Part shown: positions 1-10,074 of the stretch, piece after piece | Numbering within the stretch: the stretch's first letter is position 1 | Layout of the letters: each line of letters opens with the position of its first letter | NCBI RefSeq assembly: GCF_000174355.1 | Contig: NZ_ACIS01000005.1 | Span: 235,266-299,265, forward strand | From: Pseudogulbenkiania ferrooxidans 2002 | GTDB taxonomy: Bacteria; Pseudomonadota; Gammaproteobacteria; Burkholderiales; Chromobacteriaceae | Length of the DNA stretch: 64,000 nucleotides | Direction of reading: 5' to 3' | The notes under the pieces: model-generated | What the model was told of the DNA's origin: nothing | What the model saw: the letters and a program-made list of their open reading frames with translations, nothing else | The model's database searches: none | Translations under genes and position numbers: made by a program

Positions 1-543
1 ATTCGCCAGGGCATCGGCCATAGCCATGTCTTGCCGATCGTCCTGATCTGCATCGTCTGCGACCTGTTGCTGATCGCCGCCGGGGTGTTCGGCATGGGCA
101 GCATGGTGCTGTCGATTCCCGGCTTTTTGCCTCTGGTGACCTGGACCGGAGCGGCGTTCATCCTGTGGCTCGGCATCAAGGCGTTCCGCTCGGCCTGCAA
201 ACCCGCCACCTTGCGCACGGAAGGGGGCAGCGTGCGCAACCGCGACGAGGTAATCCGTACGCTGCTGGCGGTGACGCTGCTCAACCCCTATGTCTGGCTC
301 GACACCGTGATCCTGATCGGCAGCTTGTCGGCGGCGTACGGCACGGAAGCGCGGCTGTCGTTCCTGGCGGGCAGTTCCACGGCGTCGGTACTGTGGTTCG
401 TGGCCATCGGCGTGTTCAGCATGAAACTGGCGCCGCTGTTCCGGCAGGAACGCAGCTGGCGTGTGCTGGATGTGATGGTGGGGGTCTTGATGGTGATGAC
501 GGCGGCCTCGCTGATCCAGCAGCACGGCTTGCAATATTTGTAA
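1..543 (+). CDS. argO: LysE/ArgO-family amino acid exporter, 5' end cut by the window
   Basis: The frame is open from base 1 and ends at a TAA at 541-543, so the N-terminus lies outside the window. The visible ~180 residues align well from memory with Escherichia coli ArgO: an NQGI-like QGI segment, a first helix with a conserved Asp (VCDLLLI), the VTWTGAAFILWLG helix, and the LNPYVWLDTVILIGS segment typical of LysE-type L-arginine/L-lysine exporters. About five hydrophobic segments are visible, as expected for an inner-membrane exporter missing its first helix. A TTG at 31 is an internal codon, not the start. It converges on prmB, with a shared terminator hairpin between them. The substrate (arginine or another basic amino acid) is inferred from the family. 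Confidence 0.82.
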   Translation: MRQGIGHSHVLPIVLICIVCDLLLIAAGVFGMGSMVLSIPGFLPLVTWTGAAFILWLGIKAFRSACKPATLRTEGGSVRNRDEVIRTLLAVTLLNPYVWLDTVILIGSLSAAYGTEARLSFLAGSSTASVLWFVAIGVFSMKLAPLFRQERSWRVLDVMVGVLMVMTAASLIQQHGLQYL

Positions 544-651
544 TGCGAGTTGGGATGGCGTGGCGACTTTGACGTGGTGCGTTACCGTGGAGGGGTTTTG
601 TCTGCCGGGTCGGTGCCATGAGCCCGCCGGAGGTGCCGCGATCCCGTCATG

Positions 652-693
652 AAAATGCTTCGGCCAACCTGTAGAGGTTGGCCGAAGCATTTT
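652..693. terminator. Bidirectional terminator between argO and prmB
   Basis: A perfect 19-bp inverted repeat (652-670 and 675-693) with a GTAG loop; the outer arms are AAAA and TTTT. It therefore gives a GC-rich stem with a T-run on either strand, serving the two convergent genes. Confidence 0.9.
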
Positions 694-701
694 GGCGTGG
701 G

Positions 702-1604
702 TCAGATCGGGTTGTTGACCAGATCGTCGTGCGTCAGCAGGAAGACGAAACCGTCACCGCCGCTGGTTTCCATCCACATGAACGGCAGCTGCGGGAAGGC
801 TGCCTCCAGTACGTCGCGGTTGTGGCCGATTTCCACCAGCAGCACGCCGTGTTCGGTGAGGAATTCCGGTGCGCGGCGCAGGATCTCGCGTGTGGCATCC
901 AGCCCGTCACGGCCCGAGCCCAGCGCCAGTTCCGGCTCGTGCAGGTATTCGGCCGGCAAGTCGTCGACCGACTCCTCGTCCACGTAGGGCGGATTGGAGA
1001 TGATGAGGTCGTATTTCTCTTCCAGACCCTGGAACAGATCGGTGTGGACCAGCTGGATGCGGTCTTCCAGGCCGTAGCGCTGCACGTTGATCGAGGCCAC
1101 TTCCAGCGCATCGAGCGAGATGTCGACGGCGTCGATCTGGGCATCGGGGTAATGATGCGCCATCTGGATCGCCAGGCAGCCCGACCCGGTGCAGAGGTCG
1201 AGGGCGCGGTGCACCAGTTCCGGATGCTCGATCCACGGCGCCAGCGGTTCGCCCAGGAGTTCGAAGATGAACGAGCGCGGCACGATCACGCGTTCGTCGA
1301 CGTAGAAGCTGAACTCGCCCTGCCAGGCCTCGTGGGTGAGGTAGGCGGCCGGGATGCGCTCTTCGGCGCGTCGCTCGATGATGTCGATCACGTCCTGGAT
1401 TTCGGTCGGCAGCAGCTTGGCGTCGAGGAACGGCTCCAGGCGATCGAGCGGCAGCTTGAGCGTGGCCAGCACCAGGTAGGCCGCCTCGTCGTAAGCGTTG
1501 TCGGTGCCGTGGCCGTAGCTCAGTCCGGCGTCGGTGAAACGGGAAACGGCGAAGCGCAGCAGGTCACGCACCGTGGTCATGACGGTAGCAGCTTGGGCGT
1601 ACAT
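702..1604 (-). CDS. prmB: Ribosomal protein L3 N5-glutamine methyltransferase
   Basis: A 300-residue SAM-dependent methyltransferase of the PrmB/HemK group, which methylates a glutamine of ribosomal protein L3 in the cytosol. The SAM-binding loop DLCTGSG is at about residues 136-142 and the NPPY motif that holds the target glutamine at 204-207. The following YLHEPELALGSGRDGLD stretch is typical of PrmB/PrmC, and the N-terminal helical domain and total length match PrmB better than PrmC. The start at 1604 is chosen because AAAGGA lies about 7 bases upstream; the frame can be extended to a TTG at 1619 without its own ribosome binding site. It lies 77 bases downstream of the phosphomannomutase gene on the same strand. 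Confidence 0.92.
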   Translation of the reverse strand: MYAQAATVMTTVRDLLRFAVSRFTDAGLSYGHGTDNAYDEAAYLVLATLKLPLDRLEPFLDAKLLPTEIQDVIDIIERRAEERIPAAYLTHEAWQGEFSFYVDERVIVPRSFIFELLGEPLAPWIEHPELVHRALDLCTGSGCLAIQMAHHYPDAQIDAVDISLDALEVASINVQRYGLEDRIQLVHTDLFQGLEEKYDLIISNPPYVDEESVDDLPAEYLHEPELALGSGRDGLDATREILRRAPEFLTEHGVLLVEIGHNRDVLEAAFPQLPFMWMETSGGDGFVFLLTHDDLVNNPI

Positions 1605-1625
1605 TGCGGGTCCTTTCAATGGGAA

Positions 1626-1655
1626 GGGGACAGGCAGCGGCGGCCACCTGTCCCC
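1626..1655 (-). other. Hairpin between the phosphohexomutase gene and prmB
   Basis: Perfect 9-bp arms GGGGACAGG/CCTGTCCCC separated by 12 bases. No T-run follows on the minus strand, so it may be a weak terminator, an mRNA processing site or nothing. It ends about 20 bases before the prmB start. Confidence 0.4.
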
Positions 1656-1681
1656 AGAATGGGAATGTCTGTTACGGCGAC

Positions 1682-3058
1682 TCAGAACGGCAGCGGGGCC
1701 GACGTCGCCTGGCTCAGTATCTGGCGGAAGTCGTGCTGGATACGTTCCAGCGCCGCCTCGTTATCGGCCTCGAAGCGCAGCACGATCACCGGCGTGGTGT
1801 TGGAGGCGCGCATTAGGCCGAAACCGTCGGCGTATTCCACGCGCAGGCCGTCGATGGTGATGATCGATTCGGCGTTGTCGAAGCGCGCGGTCTGCTGCAG
1901 CTTTTCGATCAGCGCGTGGTTCTCGCCCTCGCGCGCCATCTTCAGGTTGAGTTCCGGCGTGGACACGGCATTCGGCAGCGCGTTGAGCAGCGCGTTGGGG
2001 TCCTCGACGCGCGACAGCACTTCCAGCAGGCGGGCGCCGGTATACATGCCGTCGTCGAAACCGTACCAGCGTTCCTTGAAGAACACGTGGCCGCTCATCT
2101 CGCCGGCCAGTAGGGCTCCGGTTTCCTTGATCTTGGCCTTGATGAAACTGTGGCCGGTGCGTGCCATGACCGGTTCGCCGCCGTTGTCGCGAATCCACGG
2201 CCCGAGCAGCCGGGTGGACTTGACGTCGTAGATGACCTTGGCGCCCGGGTTGCGCTCCAGCACGTCGGCGGCGTACAGCATCAGCTGGCGGTCGGGCCAG
2301 ATGATATTGCCTTCCTTGGTGACCACGCCCAGGCGGTCGCCGTCACCGTCGAAGGCGAGGCCGATTTCGGCATCGGTCTTGGCCAGCGCGTCGATCACGT
2401 CCTGCAGGTTCTCCGGCTTGGCCGGATCGGGGTGATGATTGGGGAAGGTGCCGTCGACGTCGCAGAACAGCTGGCGCACGCGGCAGCCCAGGCGGCGGTA
2501 CAGCACCGGGGCGAAGGCGCCCGGGACGCCGTTGCCGCAATCCACCACGATGCTCAGCGGGCGCTCCAGCTTGATGTCGCTGGTGATGCGGTCGAGATAG
2601 GCATCGACGATGTCGTGCGTGCGGTACTGGCCGTCACCTTCGGTGAAATCCTTGTCCAGAATGCGCTGGTACAGCGCCTGGATGTCCGGTCCAGAGAGGG
2701 TGTCGCCGGCCAGCATCATCTTGAAGCCGTTGTAATCCGGCGGGTTATGGCTGCCGGTGACCATGACGGCGGACAGCGTGCCCAGCTCGTAGGCGGCAAA
2801 ATACACCATCGGGGTGGCGACACGGCCGACGTCGATGACGTCGATGCCGGCGGTGACGATGCCTTCGGCCAACGCTTCGCACAGTTCCGGCCCGGACAGG
2901 CGGCCGTCACGGCCGACCACGATGGCCTTGACGTTGCGGGCGCGGGCTTCGGAGCCGATGGCGCGGCCGATCTGGTAGGCCGTCTTGTCGGTCAGGGTCT
3001 GGCCGACGATGCCGCGGATGTCGTAAGCCTTGAAAATGTCTTTGGACAGTGCGCTCAT
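1682..3058 (-). CDS. Phosphomannomutase/phosphoglucomutase (AlgC/ManB type)
   Basis: A 458-residue alpha-D-phosphohexomutase that interconverts hexose 6- and 1-phosphates (mannose and/or glucose) for nucleotide-sugar and surface polysaccharide synthesis. The phosphoserine loop TGSHNPP is at residues 101-107 (Ser103 the phosphate carrier), the magnesium loop DGDGDR at 237-242, the sugar-binding GEMSGH motif follows, and the C-terminal RASNTTP phosphate-binding loop is present. The length fits Pseudomonas AlgC. The start at 3058 begins directly with the conserved KDIFKAYDIRG region; a TTG at 3085 would add nine residues. Sequence alone does not decide whether mannose or glucose phosphate is preferred. 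Confidence 0.9.
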   Translation of the reverse strand: MSALSKDIFKAYDIRGIVGQTLTDKTAYQIGRAIGSEARARNVKAIVVGRDGRLSGPELCEALAEGIVTAGIDVIDVGRVATPMVYFAAYELGTLSAVMVTGSHNPPDYNGFKMMLAGDTLSGPDIQALYQRILDKDFTEGDGQYRTHDIVDAYLDRITSDIKLERPLSIVVDCGNGVPGAFAPVLYRRLGCRVRQLFCDVDGTFPNHHPDPAKPENLQDVIDALAKTDAEIGLAFDGDGDRLGVVTKEGNIIWPDRQLMLYAADVLERNPGAKVIYDVKSTRLLGPWIRDNGGEPVMARTGHSFIKAKIKETGALLAGEMSGHVFFKERWYGFDDGMYTGARLLEVLSRVEDPNALLNALPNAVSTPELNLKMAREGENHALIEKLQQTARFDNAESIITIDGLRVEYADGFGLMRASNTTPVIVLRFEADNEAALERIQHDFRQILSQATSAPLPF

Positions 3059-3083
3059 GAGCTTGTCTTGTTCCCGGGGATGC

Positions 3084-3118
3084 AAAAAATGATGAGGCGA
3101 CCGGTAGACCGGTCGCCT
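3084..3118 (-). terminator. Terminator after trpD
   Basis: A perfect 10-bp stem AGGCGACCGG/CCGGTCGCCT (3095-3104 and 3109-3118) followed on the minus strand by CATCATTTTTT. It separates the trpGD transcript from the downstream phosphohexomutase gene. Confidence 0.75.
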
Positions 3119-3123
3119 GGGGT

Positions 3124-4152
3124 TCAGGCTGTGAACGACTGGCTGAGTTGCACCAGTTGCTCGAGCTTGGCGCGGGCGGCGCCGCTGTCGATCATTTCAC
3201 GCGCCTTGGCAATGCCGGCGGCCAGCGTGTCGGTGACGTTGGCGGTGTAGATGGCGGCGCCGGCGTTGAGCAGCACGATGTCTCGGGCCGGGCCGGATTG
3301 GCCGGTGAGCACCGCCAGCAGGATGTTTTTGGACGCCTCAGCCGATTCGGCGCGCAGTTGGTTGAGCTCGCACAGCTCCAGGCCGAAATCGCGCGGGTCG
3401 AGCCGGTATTCGCTGATTTCGCCATCTTTCAGTTCCGCCACCATGCTGGGGCCGGACAGGGTGAGTTCGTCCAGCCCGTCGCAGCCGTGCACGATCATGA
3501 CGTGGCGGCTGCCGAGCTGTTTCAGCACGCGCGCCTGAATGCCGACCAGGTCGGGGTGGAATACACCCATCAGCTGGTTGTCGGCACCGGCCGGATTGGT
3601 CAGCGGACCGAGGATGTTGAAGATGGTGCGTACCCCCAGCTCCTTGCGCACCGGCGCCACGTATTTCATCGCGCTGTGGTGGTTGGGGGCGAACATGAAG
3701 CCGACGCCGATCTCGTCGATGCAGCGGCCTACCTGCTCGGCAGACAGCGCCAGGTTCACGCCCAGTGCTTCCAGCACGTCGGCACTGCCGGAGCTGGACG
3801 ACACCGAGCGCCCACCGTGCTTGGCCACGCGCGCGCCTGCGGCGGCGGCGACGAAAGCCGACGTGGTGGAGATGTTGAAAGTGTGCGATTTGTCGCCGCC
3901 GGTGCCGCAGGTGTCGACCAGGTGCTCGCGCTGGGCGACCGGGACGTGGGTGGCGAATTCGCGCATCACGGTGGCGGCGGCGGCGATTTCCAGCACGCTT
4001 TCCACCTTGACGCGCAGGCCGACCAGGATAGCCGCCAGCTGCGCCGGCGACACTTCGCCGCGCATGATCTGGCGCATCAGATCGAGCATCTCGTCATAGA
4101 ACAGTTCGTTGCCGTCGATCAGACGGTTCAGCGCGGCCTGCGGCGTAATCAT
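3124..4152 (-). CDS. trpD: Anthranilate phosphoribosyltransferase
   Basis: A 342-residue enzyme of tryptophan biosynthesis that joins anthranilate to phosphoribosyl pyrophosphate. The PRPP/magnesium motif GTGGD is at residues 83-87, followed by KSHTFNIST, then the [18 protein letters not shown] anthranilate-side segment and the [10 protein letters not shown] motif, all family hallmarks. The length is normal. The ATG at 4152 overlaps the trpG stop (TGATG), so the two are translationally coupled; the in-frame GTG at 4155 is less likely. trpC is not the next gene, so the trp genes of this genome are dispersed. Confidence 0.95.
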   Translation of the reverse strand: MITPQAALNRLIDGNELFYDEMLDLMRQIMRGEVSPAQLAAILVGLRVKVESVLEIAAAATVMREFATHVPVAQREHLVDTCGTGGDKSHTFNISTTSAFVAAAAGARVAKHGGRSVSSSSGSADVLEALGVNLALSAEQVGRCIDEIGVGFMFAPNHHSAMKYVAPVRKELGVRTIFNILGPLTNPAGADNQLMGVFHPDLVGIQARVLKQLGSRHVMIVHGCDGLDELTLSGPSMVAELKDGEISEYRLDPRDFGLELCELNQLRAESAEASKNILLAVLTGQSGPARDIVLLNAGAAIYTANVTDTLAAGIAKAREMIDSGAARAKLEQLVQLSQSFTA

Positions 4153-4721
4153 CACGCAAACTCCTTGAGGAAGTTATCGAGCATCTGGTGGCCATGCTGG
4201 GTTAGGATCGATTCCGGGTGGAACTGCACGCCCTCGATCGGCAGTGTCTTGTGGCGTACGCCCATGATCTCGCCATCGTCGGTCCAGGCCGTGATCTCTA
4301 GGCACTCCGGCAGGGTTTCGCGCTCGATCACCAGCGAGTGGTAGCGGGTGCAGGTGACCGGGTTGGGCAGGCCACGGAACATGCCGATATCGTGATGCGA
4401 AACCGGCGACACCTTGCCGTGCATCAGCTGCTTGGCGTGAATGATCTTGCCGCCGAAGGCCTGGCCGATGCTCTGGTGCCCTAGGCAGACGCCGAGAATC
4501 GGCAGCTTGCCGGCAAAATGCTTGATGGCGGGAACCGAGATGCCGGCTTCGTTCGGCGTGCAGGGGCCAGGGGAAACCACCAGATACTTGGGTGCCAGGG
4601 CCTCGATCTGCTCGAGCGTGATTTCGTCGTTGCGAAACACCCGCACGTCCTGTTTCAGCTCACCAAAGTACTGCACCAGGTTGTAGGTGAAGCTGTCATA
4701 GTTGTCGATCATCAGTAGCAT
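4152..4721 (-). CDS. trpG: Anthranilate synthase component II (glutamine amidotransferase)
   Basis: A 189-residue class I glutamine amidotransferase that supplies ammonia to TrpE (and probably also to aminodeoxychorismate synthase, as in many TrpG/PabA proteins). The oxyanion segment [10 protein letters not shown], the nucleophile Cys79 in GVCLGHQ, and the His168/Glu170 pair in FHPES are all present. AGAGG lies 7 bases before the ATG. trpE is absent from the window; instead relic mobile DNA lies immediately upstream. The trpGD overlap marks an operon. Confidence 0.95.
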   Translation of the reverse strand: MLLMIDNYDSFTYNLVQYFGELKQDVRVFRNDEITLEQIEALAPKYLVVSPGPCTPNEAGISVPAIKHFAGKLPILGVCLGHQSIGQAFGGKIIHAKQLMHGKVSPVSHHDIGMFRGLPNPVTCTRYHSLVIERETLPECLEITAWTDDGEIMGVRHKTLPIEGVQFHPESILTQHGHQMLDNFLKEFA

Positions 4722-4759
4722 ATGATGCCTCTAAGCCTTATATTTGCTGAGTGGCATTG

Positions 4760-5037
4760 CTAAATGGCCACTACGTTACTCACGTCCTTACTCACAATGC
4801 GGATCGGTGGGCTCAGTGATGCCGCACGTTGCTTGTCATTGTCTTTCCATTCGGCCCCACTGGCAACAGCGCCGATAAGCGCCTGGTTGGCAGAAGCCAG
4901 CCCGCGGGTGGACTTTCCGAGGGAAGGGTGGTGGTAGGTGCGGGGAAAATTCTCCCCCTTGATCAAACTGTAGATTTTGGTCTTGCCCATGGATACGCGC
5001 TCTTTGACCGCGTGGCTATCAGCAGTTGGTCTTGCAT
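4760..5037 (-). pseudogene. AlpA-like prophage/island regulator, frameshifted
   Basis: Residues VKERVSMGKTKIYSLIKGENFPR resemble the winged HTH of AlpA-family regulators/excisionases, which control integrase genes of P4-like islands. The good ribosome binding site (GGGAGA) is in front of an ATG at 5037 that opens MQDQLLIA in a different frame; the HTH frame takes over near position 5010. A single-base shift would join MQDQLLIA to VKERVSMGKTK and give a normal AlpA of about 90 residues. Read as it stands the gene is broken, or the base is an assembly error. The C-terminal tail after the HTH is not recognisable. It points to an integrated element once present upstream of trpG. Confidence 0.6.
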
Positions 5038-5580
5038 GGTCGTCTCCCAATGAAATGCCGGTTCTGCCCCAGCCGCGGTTCTCTCACAGCACCGCCGGAA
5101 TAGCTGGGTAGTGGCCACGCAACCCTTGATCGATCCTTGGCAAGTGAGCTGCTCCGCCACCGGCCGAGTGGCGATCGTACGGATCTCGATCGTCTCATCC
5201 GGGTAGCTCGCCGCCAGCTTCACGACTCGGGTATACGCCAATAGGTTCAAACCGTGGCAGAGGAAGTCGCCGTATAGGCTTGGGAGGCCAACGTAGACTC
5301 GCGGATTGGGTTGGCCCTCCTTGCAGAAGTACCGGCTGAGTAGACGGGCCAGCGCCTTGAAGGCCTCCGCGGAGGGTTGGAGAGTAATACTGGCCGCGGG
5401 GCGGTCCGTTCCCAGTACTCCGGCCATCAGCAGGCCGGCTGTCTGCCTCAGGCGGCCATCTCCACCCGCGGGATAGCACAACCCGTCAGGGTAGGGGTCG
5501 TCGTTCCCCAAGAGCTGATAGAAAGCTCTGTTATGTACAGGGCTCAGCCATTGCGGCTCTGGCCACTTCTTGCTGTCCAA
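4963..5580 (-). CDS. Hypothetical protein upstream of the AlpA relic
   Basis: A 205-residue open frame with no family I recognise. It contains a plausible soluble stretch (LQPSAEAFKALARLLSRYF, then PRVYVGLPSLYGDFLCHGLNLLAYTRVVKLAASYPDE), but the last ~25 residues run into the AlpA start in the same frame, so the true 3' end is probably lost. It may be a remnant of the same integrated element. The frame continues through the AlpA ribosome binding site, which is a further sign of decay. Confidence 0.35.
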   Translation of the reverse strand: MDSKKWPEPQWLSPVHNRAFYQLLGNDDPYPDGLCYPAGGDGRLRQTAGLLMAGVLGTDRPAASITLQPSAEAFKALARLLSRYFCKEGQPNPRVYVGLPSLYGDFLCHGLNLLAYTRVVKLAASYPDETIEIRTIATRPVAEQLTCQGSIKGCVATTQLFRRCCERTAAGAEPAFHWETTMQDQLLIATRSKSAYPWARPKSTV

Positions 5581-5703
5581 CTTATTGGGGGCAGTTCAAA
5601 AATCGGCGCGTCACTCACTGAAGAAGCCCATAAGCCTCTTAGGTTTTAGATCGTTACAAGTGGGACGTACCAATCTGCCTTTCATAAGCGGTTCTATGAT
5701 TGC

Positions 5704-6795
<1,092 letters not shown>

Positions 6796-7965
6796 TCAGA
6801 CCATGGTCGGGTCGGGTTCGAGGCCCATCAGCTCGCGGCCGAGGATCTGGGTGCAGACGTCGTAGTCGGTGTAGGCGTGGGCGCCGGTCATGTGCGAGTC
6901 GCGGAACAGGCGCTGCATCTCGTTACCTTCCATCCAACTGGTGGCGCCGGAGGCGCTAAACAGGCGGTCTACCGCTTCGATGCACATCTTCACCGCGTAG
7001 GCTTGGTTGGTGCGCCAGAATGCCAGCGTTTCACGGTTCGGGTACTGGTGGTGGCGGCCGTGCTCGGCGTGGTCCTGCCAGGTTTTTTCCAGGAAGGCGC
7101 GCGCGGCGGCAACCTGGTGGGTGGATTCGGCCAGACGCATCAGCGCCGGGGTGGCGGTGCCGACGCTGGCGCCGGTGTAGGCGCGCACGCGGTTCTGGGT
7201 CTTTTCCTTGTACGCCACCAGCATGCGTTCGGCCACGCCCAGACTGATCGCCGCGAAGCCGCTGGCGAAGTAGGGGCGGTACGGGGTGTAGTAGATGTCA
7301 CTGTAGGGGTAGAGCCCGAAGCCGGAGGAGCGGCCTTCCATCATGTCCTTGGCGGCTTCGATGCGGTGGTTGGGGATGAAGGCGTTCTTGATGACCAGGG
7401 TCTTGGAGCCGCTGCTCTTCATGCCCATGGCGTACCAGTTGTCGCGGATGTCGTAGTCGCCGCGCGGGAGTACGCCGAAGCTGTACACCAGTTCGCCTTC
7501 GGCATTCTTGCGGCGCATGCCGACGATGGCCCATTCGGCGTGGTCGCAGCCGCTGCTCCAGCCCATTTCGCCGCTCAACAGCACGCCGCCTTCCACTTCT
7601 TCGATCTGGCTGAACGGTGCGATGCTGCTGCTGGCAGTGGCGTCGGGATTTTCGCCCCAGACTTCGTCCTGCAACTTCTGCGAGAACATGGCGAGCTGAT
7701 GGCTGTGGGTGCACAGCAGGCTGAAGGCCCAGGCGGTGCCACCACAGGCGCCGGCCAGAGCGGCGACGCAGTCGGCGAATTCCGGCAGCGAGATTTCCAG
7801 GCCGCCGTACTTCTTGGGCTGGAAGGCGCGGTGCATGCCGATGCTCTTGAGCAGGGCGATGTTTTCTTCCGGCACTTTGCGTTCCTGTTCGGCGCGGTCC
7901 GCATTGGCGGCGATGGCGGGCAGGATGCGTTGCAGGTCTTCCAGGAGCGAATTTGCACTTTTCAT
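6796..7965 (-). CDS. 4-hydroxyphenylacetate 3-monooxygenase, oxygenase component (C2 type)
   Basis: A 389-residue flavin-dependent monooxygenase with the acyl-CoA dehydrogenase fold, like the A. baumannii C2 component: it hydroxylates 4-HPA to homoprotocatechuate using FMNH2 from C1. The N-terminal helical domain is visible (LLKSIGMHRAFQPKKYGGLEISLPEFA), then CGGTAWAFSLLCTHSHQLAMF, an ATASSSIAPF segment carrying the Ser-rich flavin/substrate area, GMKSSGSKTLVIKNAFIP, and the C-terminal SGATSWMEGNEMQRLFRDSHMTGAH helix pair. A His in the CTHSHQ stretch and a Ser in the SSS stretch could be the counterparts of the catalytic His/Ser of C2, but I have not aligned them. It replaces the unrelated HpaB of enterobacteria. 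Confidence 0.9.
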   Translation of the reverse strand: MKSANSLLEDLQRILPAIAANADRAEQERKVPEENIALLKSIGMHRAFQPKKYGGLEISLPEFADCVAALAGACGGTAWAFSLLCTHSHQLAMFSQKLQDEVWGENPDATASSSIAPFSQIEEVEGGVLLSGEMGWSSGCDHAEWAIVGMRRKNAEGELVYSFGVLPRGDYDIRDNWYAMGMKSSGSKTLVIKNAFIPNHRIEAAKDMMEGRSSGFGLYPYSDIYYTPYRPYFASGFAAISLGVAERMLVAYKEKTQNRVRAYTGASVGTATPALMRLAESTHQVAAARAFLEKTWQDHAEHGRHHQYPNRETLAFWRTNQAYAVKMCIEAVDRLFSASGATSWMEGNEMQRLFRDSHMTGAHAYTDYDVCTQILGRELMGLEPDPTMV

Positions 7966-8408
7966 CGTTATGCTTGCCTTTTTCGTGGCTGCTGGTGTAT
8001 GTGAAACTCGCTCTGCCCGGATTCAACCAAGAAGGGGGTGGTGGAGCGATGTGTTCGTTTTCCCAGCGGTTTTACGGGGGCCGGCCTCAAGATTCGGCTC
8101 GGTACGGGCTAATTATGGGGAGGTGGTGAGGCAAGAGAAATGCAAGTTTCGAGTAGAGTGTTGTACTTTTCGCGTCGTCTTGAGCTGGGGCAAGGACAGG
8201 TGTCGTCATTTGTGGCTAGTGAATGCGCCTGGGCTTTCGGGAGGGGCGACGGTACGGTTTCAGCTTGGGCTGAAGGGCCTGTTCACCATGCGGCCCTTTA
8301 CCTTGTTGAAGGCCGTTCAGGCTAGTTCGTGGACGGGTTTTGATCAGGCGGATGAAGGCCCGGCGGGCCTTCATCCTTGGTGGAATCAGGCGCAGCGTGG
8401 GGAGGGGG
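7966..8408. other. Intergenic region upstream of the C2 gene
   Basis: About 440 bases without a supported gene. It must hold the promoter of the C2-C1 transcript, but I see no copy of the HpaR-type AT-rich operator. The only structure that stands out is the hairpin at 8351-8375. Confidence 0.5.
8351..8375 (-). terminator. Terminator-like hairpin after the chemoreceptor fragment
   Basis: Perfect 11-bp arms GATGAAGGCCC/GGGCCTTCATC with a 3-base loop. No T-run follows on either strand, so termination is only suggested. It lies just 3' of the minus-strand methyl-accepting protein fragment. Confidence 0.5.
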
Positions 8409-8642
8409 CTACACGACCCGGAAAAAGTCGACCAACTGATCGAGCCCGTTCACCGCCTGCTCGACTTGCTCAACTGCCTGGCCGACCATGGCCAGGCTGC
8501 CACTACTGGCTTCGTTCAGCCGTATCAGCTCGTCCATCTCATTTGCAATACCGTTGGAGGAGCTGGATTGCTCTACCGAGGCCGCGGCGATATGGCTGGC
8601 CATCCTGGCTACATGGTGGCTGCTGATCTCGATACGTTGCAT
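8409..8642 (-). pseudogene. C-terminal fragment of a methyl-accepting chemotaxis protein
   Basis: The 77-residue frame reads HIAAASVEQSSSSNGIANEMDELIRLNEASSGSL and ends FFRVV, the typical last helix of a chemoreceptor signalling domain. No signalling tip (the [16 protein letters not shown] region), membrane segment or sensor domain lies upstream on this strand, where the porin gene ends instead. It is the 3' end of a deleted receptor gene and unlikely to be functional. Confidence 0.7.
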
Positions 8643-8769
8643 GATGTCCAGCTCTGAAGTTACCGCGGCCTGTATTTGATATCGTGCACAGGCGGGTTAT
8701 TGCTCATTGCGGGCTCCGGGTAGGTGGGGTGGCCGGACCCAGCAGGGCCCGGCGGCAGGAGCTAAAGAG

Positions 8770-9957
8770 TTAGAAGCTATGACGCAAGCCAAGCGCGATA
8801 CCGCGCGGGGAGGCACCAGCGTCCACACCGCCCACGCTACTGAAGCCGAAGTCGTACGAGGCGTTGTCCCGGTTCCAGATCTGCGAGTAGATCGCCTTCA
8901 GCGTGGTGCGCTTGGACAGGTCGTACTCGTAGCCGAGTTCGAAATGGCGCGCCTGCGATTGGGCGGCACCCGCGTAGGACACCCCTTGCAACTTGCCGGC
9001 CTGGCCGTACTGGGTGATCACACGGCCCTGGTAACCGGTACTGATCACGGCCTGGGCGTACCAGACGTTTTGACTCAGGCTGCTGCCTTGGTAAGCCGCT
9101 GCGGCGGTGGGGGTGAGCCTGCCGACCGTGTGGTCGAACAGCAGTCCGATGCGACTGGCGTTGCCGAACACATAGTAACCACCGGCGCGCGCGTTCCACA
9201 CTTTCTGGAACTGGCTGACGTTGGTCGGCGCATCGTCGATGCCGGTGTCGATCCCTTCGTATGCTCCGGTCAGCATCCACGGGCCGCCGCGGTAGGTCAG
9301 GCCTAAATCGAACACACTCGGCGCATGCGAAGCAATGGCCGAGCGGGTTTCCACGGCGTCATAGCCTACACTGGCGGTCAGTCCGTTCCAGTTCGGGCTG
9401 GTGTACAGCAATGCGTTCTTGCGGCGGGTATCGAACGGACTGGTGCGCACCAGCGTGTTGCCGTTGCCATCGGCCGGAATGGCGCTGCCGAAAGTCTTGA
9501 GCAGCGGGTCCGCCGCCAGCGTGTTGCCGAGTTTGCCGAGCAGCGCACCGGACATGCCGATGCCGGTGTTGCCCTGATTGACGTCCAGCATGCCCGCCAC
9601 CGCCCGTGTGGGCGGGCTGATCAGACCGGCCTGGATGCTACCCGCCGGGGAGGCCAGGCCGATGAAAGAGTCACGCGTGCCGAAGGTGGCGTAAGAAGGG
9701 GCGCTATCGACCCAGATGTTGCTCTCTATCTGCCAGAACGCCTTGAGGCCGTTGCCGAGGTCTTCCTTGCCCTTGAAGCCGATGAGCGAACTGTCCGAGC
9801 TGATGCGGTTGGTGCTGGGGACGTCGTGGCCGTTGCGGGCGCCGGTAGCGCGTACCGATTCGAAGGTCTCGTCGATGGTGCCGTAGAGGGTGACGTCGGC
9901 CTTGGCGGCCAGCGGGGCGAGCAGGGCGAACGCGGCCAAGGTGGTCTTCTTGTTCAT
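8770..9957 (-). CDS. Gram-negative (Neisseria/beta-proteobacterial) porin
   Basis: A 395-residue trimeric-type general porin. It begins with a signal peptide (MNKKTTLAAFALLAPLAAKA) followed by DVTLYGTIDETFESV, contains the LIGFKGKEDLGNGLKAFWQIES segment, and ends in ALGLRHSF with a terminal Phe, the outer-membrane assembly signal. Alternating beta-strand pattern is clear throughout. The ATG at 9957 is preceded by GGAG and begins the signal peptide; the upstream extension of the frame does not. Its place between HpaX and the hydroxylase suggests uptake of 4-HPA or related aromatics across the outer membrane. Confidence 0.9.
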   Translation of the reverse strand: MNKKTTLAAFALLAPLAAKADVTLYGTIDETFESVRATGARNGHDVPSTNRISSDSSLIGFKGKEDLGNGLKAFWQIESNIWVDSAPSYATFGTRDSFIGLASPAGSIQAGLISPPTRAVAGMLDVNQGNTGIGMSGALLGKLGNTLAADPLLKTFGSAIPADGNGNTLVRTSPFDTRRKNALLYTSPNWNGLTASVGYDAVETRSAIASHAPSVFDLGLTYRGGPWMLTGAYEGIDTGIDDAPTNVSQFQKVWNARAGGYYVFGNASRIGLLFDHTVGRLTPTAAAAYQGSSLSQNVWYAQAVISTGYQGRVITQYGQAGKLQGVSYAGAAQSQARHFELGYEYDLSKRTTLKAIYSQIWNRDNASYDFGFSSVGGVDAGASPRGIALGLRHSF

Positions 9958-10074
9958 TTTGGTTTCTCCAGTGTTGTTGGTGTGCACGCCTGCGATGGGC
10001 GTGCGCATCCGCGGGGCTCCCCTGCATGGGAGCTCCGGCGAATCGGTTTTTATGGAGGTGGATTTGGGAGGGGC

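Noticed and set aside
678..2231. A 517-codon plus-strand frame opposite prmB and the phosphohexomutase gene
   Set aside because: Crosses two real genes and their spacer; no domain; composition of an antisense shadow.
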